Shown here piece by piece: positions 25,833-34,115 of a stretch of DNA of 56,483 bases (position 1 is the stretch's first letter; the number at the start of each line of letters is the position of its first letter). The notes under the pieces were generated by a model. The model was not told where the DNA came from, did not search any database, and was given only the letters and a program-made list of their open reading frames with translations. Both the position numbers and the translations under genes were made by a program. The DNA comes from DASXTB01 sp036505615 (lineage in GTDB: Bacteria > Acidobacteriota > UBA6911 > JACQSX01), in the NCBI GenBank assembly GCA_036505615.1, contig DASXTB010000092.1:1-56483 (forward strand), in the 5' to 3' direction.

Positions 25833-26075
25833 AGCCGCGAAGCGGCGTCAAGAATTGTAGCCCAGGGCGTAAGCCCTGGATCTGAGTGGTCCTCCCGAGT
25901 TTAAAGCCGCGTATGCGGCGAAAGATTTTTTGCGATTATAGCCCTAACAGGGTCTGACTGCTGTCACTCTTGGGATTGAATTCTTTCGCCGCTACCGCGG
26001 CTGATCGTTTCCTTATGGTCACATTAACCCAGGGCTCACGCCCTGGGCTACAATTCTTGACGCCGCTTCGCGGCT
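25833..26075. repeat. Long inverted repeat with 47-bp arms and inner stem
   Basis: The left arm (25833-25879) and right arm (26029-26075) match as reverse complements at 46 of 47 positions; the single change is GTAAG against GTGAG in the small loop of an inner palindrome. Inside, AGCCGCGTATGCGGCG with AAAGATT (about 25905-25926) mirrors TTCTTTCGCCGC and TACCGCGGCT (25980-26002). Each outer arm is made of two small palindromes, GCCGCGAAGCGGC and CCAGGGCGTAAGCCCTGG, joined by GTCAAGAATTGTAG. It fills most of the 400-bp space between pccB and the transaldolase gene. Confidence 0.95.
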
Positions 26076-26142
26076 GCGTTCCATCCGCAATTTTCCGATA
26101 GAAGACGACAGCTTGTGGTATTGGCGGAAAACATCTTCTCGC

Positions 26143-26817
26143 TTAAACTTTGACTGCCGGAAACTCGCGCAATTCCTTTGGAAGCTTTTCCCAGTCTTCC
26201 AGAAATTTCTTCAGGCCAACATCCGTGAGCGGATGGTGGATCATTTGCTCCATCGTTTTGAATGGCATTGTCGCCACACCGGCGCCCATGCGAGCGGCAT
26301 CCACAATATGCAGCGGGCTGCGGCAAGAAGCCACCAGCACCTCGGTGCCGAAATCATAATTCCCAAAAATCTCGACAATATGACCGACCAATTCCATCCC
26401 TTCGTGGGCGATGTCGTCCAGCCTTCCTACAAACGGGCTGACAAACCTGGCTCCCAGTTTGGCGGCCATCAATGCCTGAGTGGGCGAGAAAATTAGCGTC
26501 ACGTTGACGGGGGTTCCCTTGTCCGATAACGACTTAATGGCGGCAAGTCCGGTCTTTATGAACGGAATTTTTACCGTTACGTTAGGATGGATCTTGGCCA
26601 ATTCGCCGGCCTCCCGGATCATGCCCTGCGTGTCCGTCGCTGTCACCTCGGCACTGACCGGTCCATCCACCAATTTGCAGATTTCTTCAACCAACCGGTA
26701 GAAGTTCTTACCTTCCTTTTCCACCAGCGACGGATTGGTTGTGATACCATCCAGGACTCCCCAGGAGTTTGCCTCTCGGATCTCATTTAAGTTTGCGGTG
26801 TCTAAGAAGAATTTCAT
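26143..26817 (-). CDS. tal: Transaldolase / fructose-6-phosphate aldolase-like
   Basis: This is a short-type transaldolase (TalC/FSA subfamily, 224 residues) that moves a dihydroxyacetone unit between sugar phosphates in the pentose phosphate pathway, or acts as a fructose-6-phosphate aldolase. Family signatures are present: MKFFLDTANLNEIR, GITTNPSLV, VKIPFIKTG with the Schiff-base Lys83, NVTLIFSPTQA and SPFVGRLDD. The ATG is well placed, since the protein begins with the canonical MKFFLDTA. It lies 47 bp downstream of the Fn3 lipoprotein gene and may share the hslVU transcript. The choice between transaldolase and aldolase activity cannot be made here. Confidence 0.93.
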   Translation of the reverse strand: MKFFLDTANLNEIREANSWGVLDGITTNPSLVEKEGKNFYRLVEEICKLVDGPVSAEVTATDTQGMIREAGELAKIHPNVTVKIPFIKTGLAAIKSLSDKGTPVNVTLIFSPTQALMAAKLGARFVSPFVGRLDDIAHEGMELVGHIVEIFGNYDFGTEVLVASCRSPLHIVDAARMGAGVATMPFKTMEQMIHHPLTDVGLKKFLEDWEKLPKELREFPAVKV

Positions 26818-26864
26818 TTTCCCTCCCTTTTTATCTCTGTGTCTTGCCCCTTTTGGGCGAAACG

Positions 26865-28040
26865 TTATTGAAAGTCCACGCGCAGCGGCGTCGACGGAGC
26901 GCTTTCATTCCCTTTGCGATCCACGGCGGTCACCCGGTAATAGTAGGTGCCGCCCTTCGGCGGCGAATCCGTGAAACTGTTTGCCACGACGGCTGTCCCC
27001 GTAATTTTTTGGAAAACCGTCTCGCTCGTGCCCCGATAGATATTGTACCCCTGCAAGTCTATTTCCGAGTTGGGATCCCAAGCCAGCTCCACGCGTCCCG
27101 TCGAGACTACCACCCCCAGTCCAGCCGGCACGGCAGGGGGGAAAATGTCAGTGGTGGTTACGGAAATAGTGGCCGAAACGGGGCCCCATGCGGGGGGATC
27201 CTCAGACGAGCGGGTCTGGATGGCGTAAAAGTAGGTCTTTTCGGGAACTACCGTAGAATCAAGATACTGGCGCACATCTCCTTCGACGTCGGCTAACTTC
27301 TCCAGGTTCTTCTCACTGAGCCCCCGAAAAAGCCGGTAGCCTACGACTCGCGGAGGGACGGACCCATCCATGTTCCGCAAGGGAGCTGCCCAGCGCAAGA
27401 TGACAGCCTGTTCTGTCACCAGGGGCGGGTCGATCCGGGGAGCCATGGCCGGCGCAACAGGAGAAATGAACACGATGTTAGAAAATTGTGAGAGGACTTT
27501 GCGAGTACTGGAAAAGCGCAGGCCATACAGAAAGCTTCTCTGGAAAATAAGCAGGGGATCCTGGAAAGCCACAACGTCCTCGAAGCGGTAACGCCCGTCT
27601 TTCATTCTTTTCTTCAAGTCATCAGACCAGAGTTTTGCGATCACCTGGCCGTCTTCCGCCAGCCGGGTGGCACTCTGTGTCGGGGGATGGTCGGAACGGA
27701 CCAGAGCGAGCCGGTAGATGGAAACCGTTCCCAATTCCAGTGGTTGCCCGTCAACATAGGTGGCAGGTAATGAAAAATCCAAGATGATGTGGTTCTCCTG
27801 CTGTGCCAAGCGGAGGTCCTGAATGGTTGAAGGAGGCGTTACGTTCGGCGGTTGAGGGTCGGCAATCTTGGCGCAACCCACAATTGACAAGCATGCCAAG
27901 AATGGGAGGAATCTGAGTCGCAGGTCGAAAGTGGCAGCTCGAAGGTCGCAACAGGCAGGTCGTAGGTCGCGGGTCGAGGGTCGCAGGTCGCAAGTCGCAG
28001 GTCGCAGGTCGCAGGTCGAAGGTCGCAACTCAGCGGCCAT
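26865..28040 (-). CDS. Fibronectin type III lipoprotein with repeat-derived N-terminus
   Basis: The protein body is clear: a hydrophobic stretch, LRFLPFLACLSIVGC, with a lipobox (LSIVGC) at about residues 42-56, then a Pro-rich linker and at least two fibronectin type III-like domains (VGYRLFRGLSEKNLEKLADV; LQGYNIYRGTSETVFQKITG with YYYRVTAVDRKGNESAPS). The odd part is the first 41 residues, which repeat CDLRPAT/STRDLRP. They are the translation of a GTCGCAGGTCGAAGG-type DNA repeat (27915-28035). No ATG lies between the repeat and the lipobox, so translation must start in or before the repeat, or at a rare start codon. It sits 31 bp after hslU and 47 bp before tal. Confidence 0.75.
   Translation of the reverse strand: MAAELRPSTCDLRPATCDLRPSTRDLRPACCDLRAATFDLRLRFLPFLACLSIVGCAKIADPQPPNVTPPSTIQDLRLAQQENHIILDFSLPATYVDGQPLELGTVSIYRLALVRSDHPPTQSATRLAEDGQVIAKLWSDDLKKRMKDGRYRFEDVVAFQDPLLIFQRSFLYGLRFSSTRKVLSQFSNIVFISPVAPAMAPRIDPPLVTEQAVILRWAAPLRNMDGSVPPRVVGYRLFRGLSEKNLEKLADVEGDVRQYLDSTVVPEKTYFYAIQTRSSEDPPAWGPVSATISVTTTDIFPPAVPAGLGVVVSTGRVELAWDPNSEIDLQGYNIYRGTSETVFQKITGTAVVANSFTDSPPKGGTYYYRVTAVDRKGNESAPSTPLRVDFQ
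27915..28035. repeat. Direct repeat array, GTCGCAGGTC units, inside a reading frame
   Basis: About fourteen degenerate units of GTCGCAG and GGTCGAAG type run head to tail. They are the same family as the inner arms of the 14421-14701 inverted repeat. Unlike the other loci, no facing arm is present. On the minus strand the array encodes the CDLRPAT-type N-terminus of the lipoprotein. Confidence 0.9.
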
Positions 28041-28071
28041 ACGTCATTTAGTCATAATGTGGTCGACTGCT

Positions 28072-29496
28072 TTACAAAATATATTTCGACAGATCCTGAT
28101 TCTTCACAATCTCGGCCAGCATCTTGTGCACATAGGCGGCGTCGATAAGCTGGCGCTTTTCTTTCAGATCGGGACCCTCAAAGGAGATTTCATCGAGCAA
28201 AGCCTCCATGATCGTGTGCAGACGGCGGGCGCCGATGTCTTCGTTTGCCTCATTCACGCGCGCTGCGTAATGGGCCAATTCTTTGATTGCATCGTCGGTA
28301 AACTCAAGCTTTATGCCTTCCGTATCCATGAGCGCAATGTACTGCTTGACCAGAGCGCTCTTCGGCTCCTTCAAAATGCGGATGAAGTCCGCCTCCGTCA
28401 GGCTTTTCAGTTCCACGCGAATGGGGAATCTTCCCTGCAGCTCGGGGATCAAATCCGAAGGCTTGCTGACATGGAACGCTCCGGCGGCGATGAAAAGGAT
28501 ATGGTCCGTCCGGATCATTCCGTACTTGGTGTTTACAGTCGTACCTTCAACGATGGGAAGGATATCGCGCTGTACTCCCTCGCGGCTGACGTCGGGTCCG
28601 TGGCCCGATTCGCGGCCCGCGATTTTGTCGATCTCATCCAGGAAAATAATTCCGGATTCTTCCACCCGTTCTACTGCTTCCCGGGCTACCTGGTCCATGT
28701 CAATCAACTTGGACTCTTCTTCCTGAATTAGGTATTCGATTGACTCGGAAACCTTCATCCTCCGTTTTTTAGTCTTGTTCCCGAAGAGACCGGGCAGCAC
28801 GTCCTTCACATTGATATCCATTTCCTCAACGCCTGTATTGGTGATGATTTCAAAGGAGGGAAAGGAGCGGTCACGGACATCGACTTCGACCACCCTGTCG
28901 TCCAGCTTTCCTTCTCGCAATTGCTGCCGCAGTTTTTCGCGAGTTCTCTGAAAGCGCTCAATGGATTCGTCTCGTGAGATTTCCATGGATGTATCGACGG
29001 GAGTAATGGGGTGGATCGGGGGCAGCAGTAAATCCAGAATTCTCTCCTCGGTGGCTTGTTCGGCCTTTTCCTGGATTTCAGCGGTCTTTTCCATGCGCAC
29101 CATGTCCACCGCAATTTCACTCAGATCCCGGATCATCGATTCCACGTCTCGCCCTACGTAACCCACTTCTGTAAACTTGCTCGCTTCCACTTTCAAGAAC
29201 GGAGAATTGGTCAGTCTGGCCAGGCGCCTGGCGATTTCGGTCTTACCCACGCCCGTCGAGCCGATCATGATGATGTTTTTGGGAGCCACTTCCTCAGCCA
29301 TCTCCTCGTCGAGTTTCTGGCGGCGCGTGCGGTTTCGCAGCGCAATGGCCACCGCCCGCTTGGCCTCTTTCTGGCCGACAACGTACTTGTCCAGTTCTGC
29401 GACGATCTGTCGCGGCGTCAATTCATCCAGCTCGTCCTGGGCCACTCCGATCTCTGTGGAAGCGTTTTCGTTGGAGACATTAAGACTCATCTTCAC
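28072..29496 (-). CDS. hslU: ATP-dependent protease ATPase subunit HslU
   Basis: HslU (ClpY) is the AAA+ unfoldase that feeds substrates to the HslV peptidase in the cytosol. The 474-residue protein has TPRQIVAELDKYVVGQKEAK, Walker A GSTGVGKT (79-86), the pore motif GYVGRD (112-117), the family-specific I-domain insertion (about 130-245), Walker B GIIFLDEIDKIAGRE, and the C-terminal tail LSKYIL that docks into HslV. About 27 extra residues precede the conserved N-terminus. It lies 10 bp downstream of hslV. A lipoprotein gene follows after 31 bp. Confidence 0.97.
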   Translation of the reverse strand: MKMSLNVSNENASTEIGVAQDELDELTPRQIVAELDKYVVGQKEAKRAVAIALRNRTRRQKLDEEMAEEVAPKNIIMIGSTGVGKTEIARRLARLTNSPFLKVEASKFTEVGYVGRDVESMIRDLSEIAVDMVRMEKTAEIQEKAEQATEERILDLLLPPIHPITPVDTSMEISRDESIERFQRTREKLRQQLREGKLDDRVVEVDVRDRSFPSFEIITNTGVEEMDINVKDVLPGLFGNKTKKRRMKVSESIEYLIQEEESKLIDMDQVAREAVERVEESGIIFLDEIDKIAGRESGHGPDVSREGVQRDILPIVEGTTVNTKYGMIRTDHILFIAAGAFHVSKPSDLIPELQGRFPIRVELKSLTEADFIRILKEPKSALVKQYIALMDTEGIKLEFTDDAIKELAHYAARVNEANEDIGARRLHTIMEALLDEISFEGPDLKEKRQLIDAAYVHKMLAEIVKNQDLSKYIL

Positions 29497-29506
29497 TTTT
29501 TCTCCT

Positions 29507-30061
29507 TTATCTTTCTTCTACAGCGGCTGAGAGCTCTTCAACGTGAATCTGATCATTCGTGAAGATGCATATTTCTCCCGCGAGACGCAGCGCCTCTTCT
29601 GCTATTTGACGGGCACTCATCGGGGTGTGTCTCATCAGGGCGCGCGCAGCCGAAAGGGCAAATGGACCTCCCGACCCTACAGCGATAATTCCGTCGTCGG
29701 CCTCAATCAAGTCACCCGTTCCGGAAATCAGAAATGAGTTCTTCTGATCGGCAACCACCAGCAATGCTTCCAGGTGACGGAGGGCCCGGTCCATCCGCCA
29801 TTCCTTGGCCAGCTCCACGGAGGCTCGGGCCAGATTCCCCTTGAACTGCTCCAATTTTGCTTCGAATCTGGAGAAGAGAGCGAAGGCGTCGGCGGTGGAC
29901 CCGGCAAACCCGGCCAACACTTTGCCATCATAAAGACGGCGCAGCTTTTTTGCCCCGTGTTTGACGACCGTGTTCCCCAAAGTTACCTGTCCGTCTCCAG
30001 CGATCGCTACAGCTCCGTCTTTCCGCACCATCACGATGGTAGTGCCCTGCATCTTATCCAT
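29507..30061 (-). CDS. hslV: ATP-dependent protease peptidase subunit HslV
   Basis: HslV (ClpQ) is a proteasome-beta-like threonine peptidase that forms the chamber of the HslVU complex. The expected mature N-terminus TTIVMVRKDG follows a six-residue propeptide (MDKMQG), which makes Thr7 the nucleophile after processing. GDGQVTLG, the active-site Lys in GAKKLRRL, and GSGGPFALSAARAL are conserved. The 184-residue length is normal. It is the first gene of the minus-strand run hslV-hslU-lipoprotein-tal. The 220 bp between it and the divergent truA gene should hold both promoters, but none is clear by eye. Confidence 0.97.
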   Translation of the reverse strand: MDKMQGTTIVMVRKDGAVAIAGDGQVTLGNTVVKHGAKKLRRLYDGKVLAGFAGSTADAFALFSRFEAKLEQFKGNLARASVELAKEWRMDRALRHLEALLVVADQKNSFLISGTGDLIEADDGIIAVGSGGPFALSAARALMRHTPMSARQIAEEALRLAGEICIFTNDQIHVEELSAAVEER

Positions 30062-30280
30062 GAATCATCTGTGAATAATTTGGGCTAGCGGCATGCTTTA
30101 AGAAAATCCAAACGATAAGTATAACATTCAAGGGGTACATTGGCGGGTGCAAGAATAGCTAGGGCCCGGGCGCACGAGACGCAATCACTGCAAGAACAAT
30201 AAATCTGAACTACAGGCCGAGTGCCCTGGTATTCTTACCCCTGGTAGGCTTGCCCCTGATAACTTGCCGCTTGAACTACC

Positions 30281-31111
30281 ATGCCCCTTGAATGCTTCAA
30301 GCTCACTCTTGAATACGACGGGACGCGCTACCATGGATGGCAGAGCCAGAAAAACAGCCGGACGATTCAGGACGCGTTGATTGCCGCCGCCCGCGAGGTG
30401 CTCCAAGTTGACGTTGACGTGGGCGGCGCCGGCAGAACCGATGCCGGGGTCCATGCGCTGGCACAAGTCGCTCATTTGAAGTTTCGCGTTTCGAGTTCCG
30501 CCTCTCGGGACTCCGGTTCCACGTTTCGGGCCTCGGGTTCCGGGTCTCGAAGCTTGTGGCTATGCGATCAACTGAATCGTGCTCTACCCTCAGACATAGT
30601 GGTACTGACTGTGGAGAAGACCGATGCGAATTTTCACGCTCGCCATGATGCCGTGCGGCGCTATTACCTCTACCAAGTGGCCAACCGGAAAACCGCATTT
30701 GCGAAAAGATATGTTTGGTGGGTCAAAGAGTCCCTGAATCTTGCGGCGATGCAGCATGCAACCGAGATGCTCCTCGGACGGCATGATTTTGCGGCATTCG
30801 GAGAGAAAGGAGGGGAGAGGAAATCGACTCTGGTGGAAGTCTATGAATGCTCGCTCAACGCCACCGAGGAGTTAATTCTAATACGCATCGGGGCCTCTCA
30901 TTTTCTGTGGAAACTGGTGCGGCGCCTGGTGGGTTCTCTGGTGGAAATCGGGCGCGGAAATTTGAGCCGCGACGCGTTCGCCGAAATGTTGGAGCACAAA
31001 AAAGGTTCTGCAGCCCCCTTCACCGCGCCGGCCTCCGGGCTGTTTCTGCAGAAAGTCACCTATTCGGAAGAGGAACAGCCGGGGGAGCTAAGCCCGGTGA
31101 TGTGGGTGTAA
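30281..31111 (+). CDS. truA: tRNA pseudouridine synthase A, with low-complexity insertion
   Basis: TruA converts uridine to pseudouridine at positions 38-40 of the tRNA anticodon arm. Family motifs are clear: LTLEYDGTRYHGWQSQ, GGAGRTDAGVHALAQVAH with catalytic Asp54, FHARHDAVRRYYLYQV and the C-terminal FLWKLVRRLVGSLVEIGRG. At residues 68-91 there is an insertion rich in Ser, Arg and Gly (SSSASRDSGSTFRASGSGSR). It is not expected in the family, where the frame normally passes directly to the segment LNRALPSDIVV. The DNA there (30481-30552) is a degenerate repeat, TTTCGAGTTCCG/TCTCGGGACTCCGG, in frame. The enzyme is otherwise complete at 276 residues. Confidence 0.94.
   Translation: MPLECFKLTLEYDGTRYHGWQSQKNSRTIQDALIAAAREVLQVDVDVGGAGRTDAGVHALAQVAHLKFRVSSSASRDSGSTFRASGSGSRSLWLCDQLNRALPSDIVVLTVEKTDANFHARHDAVRRYYLYQVANRKTAFAKRYVWWVKESLNLAAMQHATEMLLGRHDFAAFGEKGGERKSTLVEVYECSLNATEELILIRIGASHFLWKLVRRLVGSLVEIGRGNLSRDAFAEMLEHKKGSAAPFTAPASGLFLQKVTYSEEEQPGELSPVMWV
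30481..30552 (+). repeat. Repeat insertion within truA
   Basis: TTTCGAGTTCCGCCTCTCGG, GACTCCGGTTCCACGTTTCG and GGCCTCGGGTTCCGGGTCTC are successive variants of one short unit. They keep the reading frame and encode the Ser/Gly/Arg insertion in TruA. Confidence 0.8.
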
Positions 31112-31112
31112 C

Positions 31113-31344
31113 AAATTTTGAATGTCGAATTTCGAATGTCGAATGATGAAGTTCCTGTTCTAGCCCGGATTATTCACAGAAATTCACCGCAAAGACGCAA
31201 AAGACACTGAGAATAGCGCAAAGAGAGGGCTGAAGCTTGAAGTATGAAGACTGCAGCATGTGAGACGCTATTGCCTTGAATTTCCACCAGTTTAGATCGC
31301 GAGGGGGCACCTAATTCGTCATTCGAAATTCGACATTCGAAATT
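31113..31344. repeat. Inverted repeat, GAATGTCGAATTTCGAATG family
   Basis: The left arm (31113-31150, AAATTTTGAATGTCGAAT and onward) is complementary to the right arm (31314-31344, TTCGTCATTCGAAATTCGAC and onward). The interior contains CACCGCAAAGACGCAAAAGA, another family seen near 44950. It lies between the convergent genes truA and thrC. Confidence 0.88.
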
Positions 31345-31347
31345 CCC

Positions 31348-32511
31348 TCACTCCTGCACCGCCTCCAAATACTTCAGCCCCGAGCCGGTGTTGAAGACCA
31401 CGATGGACTGTTCGGGCTTCAGCCAGCCGTCGCTCTTCAGCTTTCGCAGGGCGACGATCGCCGCGGCGCTCTCCGGGCAAACGAAAAGACCTTCGGTCTG
31501 GCCGATGTGGAAGATCTCGCGACGAATTTCGGAATCTTCCACCGCCACGGCTGTTCCCTGGCTGTCGCGCAGGATCTTGAGCATGATGAAGTCGCCGATT
31601 GCCTTCGGCACGCGCAAGCCGCTGGCAATCGTGTGCGCGTTCGGCCAGGGCTCGGCTTGCTCCTTTCCTTCCTGAAAGGCTTTGACTATCGGAGCGCATC
31701 CTGCCGCCTGAACCGAGACCATGCGGGGACGCTTCGAGCCGATCCAGCCCAATTCCTGCATCTCCTCAAAAGCCTTCCACATTCCGATCAGCCCGGTTCC
31801 TCCTCCGGTGGGATAGACAATCACATCGGGGACACCCCAGTCGAACTGCTCGGAAAGCTCGTATCCCATCGTTTTCTTCCCCTCGATGCGATAGGGTTCC
31901 TTTAACGTGGAGACGTCATACCAGTCGTCGGCGCGCACCTGGTTCATATGCGCGGCGGCATCTGTAATCAGTCCATCGACCAGTTTCACTTGAGCGCCGC
32001 AGACCTTCGCTTCGACGACGTTGGCGGCAGGCGTATCCCTGGGCATGAAAATGAAAGCCTGCAGTCCGGCGCGTGAGGCGTACGCAGCCAAAGCTCCGGC
32101 GGCGTTTCCCGCGCTGGGAATTGAAAGCTTCGTCACGCCTAATGCGCGCGCCATGCTGACTGCAGCCGACAGGCCGCGAGCCTTAAACGACGCTGTAGGA
32201 TTGAAACTTTCATCTTTAAGGAACAGCTTGGGCAACCCCAGTTCATTGCCCAAGACGCGCAAGGAGATAATCGGCGTTCCGCCTTCTCCCAGAGAAACTA
32301 CTTCCGAGTGGGAGTCGACCGGCATCGCTTCCAGGTAGCGCCACATATTCCATGGGCGGTCTCGCAGTTCGGTCTTTTTGACACTCCGCTTTACATTGCG
32401 CAGGTTATATCGCACCAGCAGGGGAGCGCCGCATTCGCAAACATGTACCACGGTTCGCGGGGGATACTGCTTCGAGCATCGCGAGCACTCCAGGTGCGTC
32501 ACCTGGCTCAT
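31348..32511 (-). CDS. thrC: Threonine synthase
   Basis: This is a PLP-dependent enzyme converting O-phosphohomoserine to threonine. The 387-residue chain starts with a zinc-ribbon-like segment (LECSRCSKQYPPRTVVHVCE) found in archaeal/bacterial class II-type threonine synthases. The PLP lysine lies in FNPTASFKARG (Lys110), and the Gly-rich phosphate loop is seen as PSAGNAAGALAAY. I choose ATG 32511 because AAAGGAGAGG precedes it. It overlaps the nadB stop by 4 bp (ATGA), so it is probably coupled to nadB. The frame is open 20 codons further upstream, inside nadB. No other threonine genes are nearby. Confidence 0.93.
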   Translation of the reverse strand: MSQVTHLECSRCSKQYPPRTVVHVCECGAPLLVRYNLRNVKRSVKKTELRDRPWNMWRYLEAMPVDSHSEVVSLGEGGTPIISLRVLGNELGLPKLFLKDESFNPTASFKARGLSAAVSMARALGVTKLSIPSAGNAAGALAAYASRAGLQAFIFMPRDTPAANVVEAKVCGAQVKLVDGLITDAAAHMNQVRADDWYDVSTLKEPYRIEGKKTMGYELSEQFDWGVPDVIVYPTGGGTGLIGMWKAFEEMQELGWIGSKRPRMVSVQAAGCAPIVKAFQEGKEQAEPWPNAHTIASGLRVPKAIGDFIMLKILRDSQGTAVAVEDSEIRREIFHIGQTEGLFVCPESAAAIVALRKLKSDGWLKPEQSIVVFNTGSGLKYLEAVQE

Positions 32512-34115
32512 AACCTCTCCTTTATCGGGACCGCAGCCAGCCCGATATGATTGCATTTTTTCAGCTTCCAAATGATTCTTTTTCGCCAGCGCACATCATC
32601 TCTGGCTGAAAAGTCGGAACGAAAATGAGCGCCCCGGCTTTCCCGGCGCGCCAGCGCAGCCCGGGCAATCAAATAAGCCAGCGTGCTCATGTTATCGGTC
32701 TCTGCCGTCACCCGGTCGCCGGCGCCGAAACGGACAGCCAGTCGCGAAACGGCAAATTGCAGATCCGAAGCATTTCGCACGATTCCCACTTTCGCAGTCA
32801 TCATATCGCGGATGTCATCGCGGTTCGGAGCCTGAGAAGGCTGGAATTGAAGTTGATTTTCTTCTACTGCTATGGGGCCCGTAAATCCCTGTCCTTGGAC
32901 CATGGCGGCGGCGGCCCGGGCTCCAAATACCAGGCCTTCGAGCAGAGAATTGCTGGCCAGCCGGTTGGCTCCGTGAACGCCGGTGCACGCAGCTTCTCCG
33001 GCAGCGAATAAATTCTTCAGCGTGCAGGCGCCGTTCAAGTCCGTTCTCAGTCCTCCCATTATGTAATGCGCCGCCGGCCGTACTGGAATTCGATCGCGCG
33101 TCAGATCCAGCCCATATGAGAGACAGGTCCGATAGATATTGGGAAAGCGGCCCTTCAGGAAATTTGAATCCAGGTGTGTCATGTCCAGGTAGACGGGGCG
33201 GCCGGTCTTTTGCATTTCCGTAAAAATTCCGCGGCTGACTACGTCGCGCGGCGCCAGCTCCTTTCGCACATGATAGCGCTCCATGAACCGTTCACCCTCA
33301 TCGTTCAGCAACACGCCGCCCTCTCCTCGGAGCGCTTCGGTCAAAAGAAAGCGGGGAGCGCCGGGCACGGCCAGTGCGGTGGGATGGAATTGAAAAAACT
33401 CCAGGTCGGCCAGTTCCGCCCCAGCGCGAAAACCCATGGCGAGGCCGTCGCCGGTGGCAATGTCGGGGTTGGTGGTATCCCGATAAATCTGGCCCGCTCC
33501 GCCAGTGCAGATCAGCACTGCATGGCTTTCAATCTCTTCCATGCTTTGGGAGCGCTCGGCGACGAACCTGACTCCGTGGCACATTTCGTCGCGCACAATC
33601 AGGTCCAGCGCGAAGGTGTGGTCCAGCAGCGTGATCGTGTCACCCAGCCGATTCAGCGCCTGCAGCAGCGAGCGGACAATTTCCTTTCCCGTGGAATCGC
33701 CATGAGCGTGAAGAATGCGGTGACGGCTGTGCGCGGCCTCACGGGTGAAGGCAAGCTTGGTTCCTTCTCGATCGAAGTTCGTCCCCCAGTCGATTAATTC
33801 CTGGATACGCTGCGGTCCCTCTTCGACAAGCACATATACAGCCTCCGGCTCGCACAATCCGTCACCGGCCTGGATGGTATCGTCGAAATGCAGAGAGATA
33901 TCATCCTCATCGCTCATCGCCACAGCGACGCCACCCTGGGCGTATTCGGTATTGGACTCGTCCGGTTTAGACTTGGTAATGACAGCGACCGAACCCTGCT
34001 TGCTCAAATCGATGGCGGCGCGCAAGCCGGCGATTCCGCTGCCGATGATGACAAAGTCGAAGGTGCGCACCGGGAGAATATATCTAACAAATGGGCGGTT
34101 GTCAGGGGAAGGCAT
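32508..34115 (-). CDS. nadB: L-aspartate oxidase
   Basis: NadB is a flavoenzyme that oxidises L-aspartate to iminoaspartate, the first step of de novo NAD synthesis. The 535-residue protein has the FAD-binding motif FVIIGSGIAGLRAA, TEYAQGGVAVA, the active-site segment HSRHRILHAHGDSTGKEI, TGGAGQIYRDTTNP and the C-terminal GVHGANRLASNSLLEGLVFG. The start is uncertain: ATG 34115 has no visible ribosome site, and GTG 34070 would begin immediately before the FAD motif. No nadA or nadC is in the window. The thrC gene overlaps its 3' end. Confidence 0.95.
   Translation of the reverse strand: MPSPDNRPFVRYILPVRTFDFVIIGSGIAGLRAAIDLSKQGSVAVITKSKPDESNTEYAQGGVAVAMSDEDDISLHFDDTIQAGDGLCEPEAVYVLVEEGPQRIQELIDWGTNFDREGTKLAFTREAAHSRHRILHAHGDSTGKEIVRSLLQALNRLGDTITLLDHTFALDLIVRDEMCHGVRFVAERSQSMEEIESHAVLICTGGAGQIYRDTTNPDIATGDGLAMGFRAGAELADLEFFQFHPTALAVPGAPRFLLTEALRGEGGVLLNDEGERFMERYHVRKELAPRDVVSRGIFTEMQKTGRPVYLDMTHLDSNFLKGRFPNIYRTCLSYGLDLTRDRIPVRPAAHYIMGGLRTDLNGACTLKNLFAAGEAACTGVHGANRLASNSLLEGLVFGARAAAAMVQGQGFTGPIAVEENQLQFQPSQAPNRDDIRDMMTAKVGIVRNASDLQFAVSRLAVRFGAGDRVTAETDNMSTLAYLIARAALARRESRGAHFRSDFSARDDVRWRKRIIWKLKKCNHIGLAAVPIKERL

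Noticed and set aside
27868..28731. 287-residue plus-strand open frame over hslU
   Set aside because: It is antisense to hslU and the repeat array and has no family signature or ribosome site.
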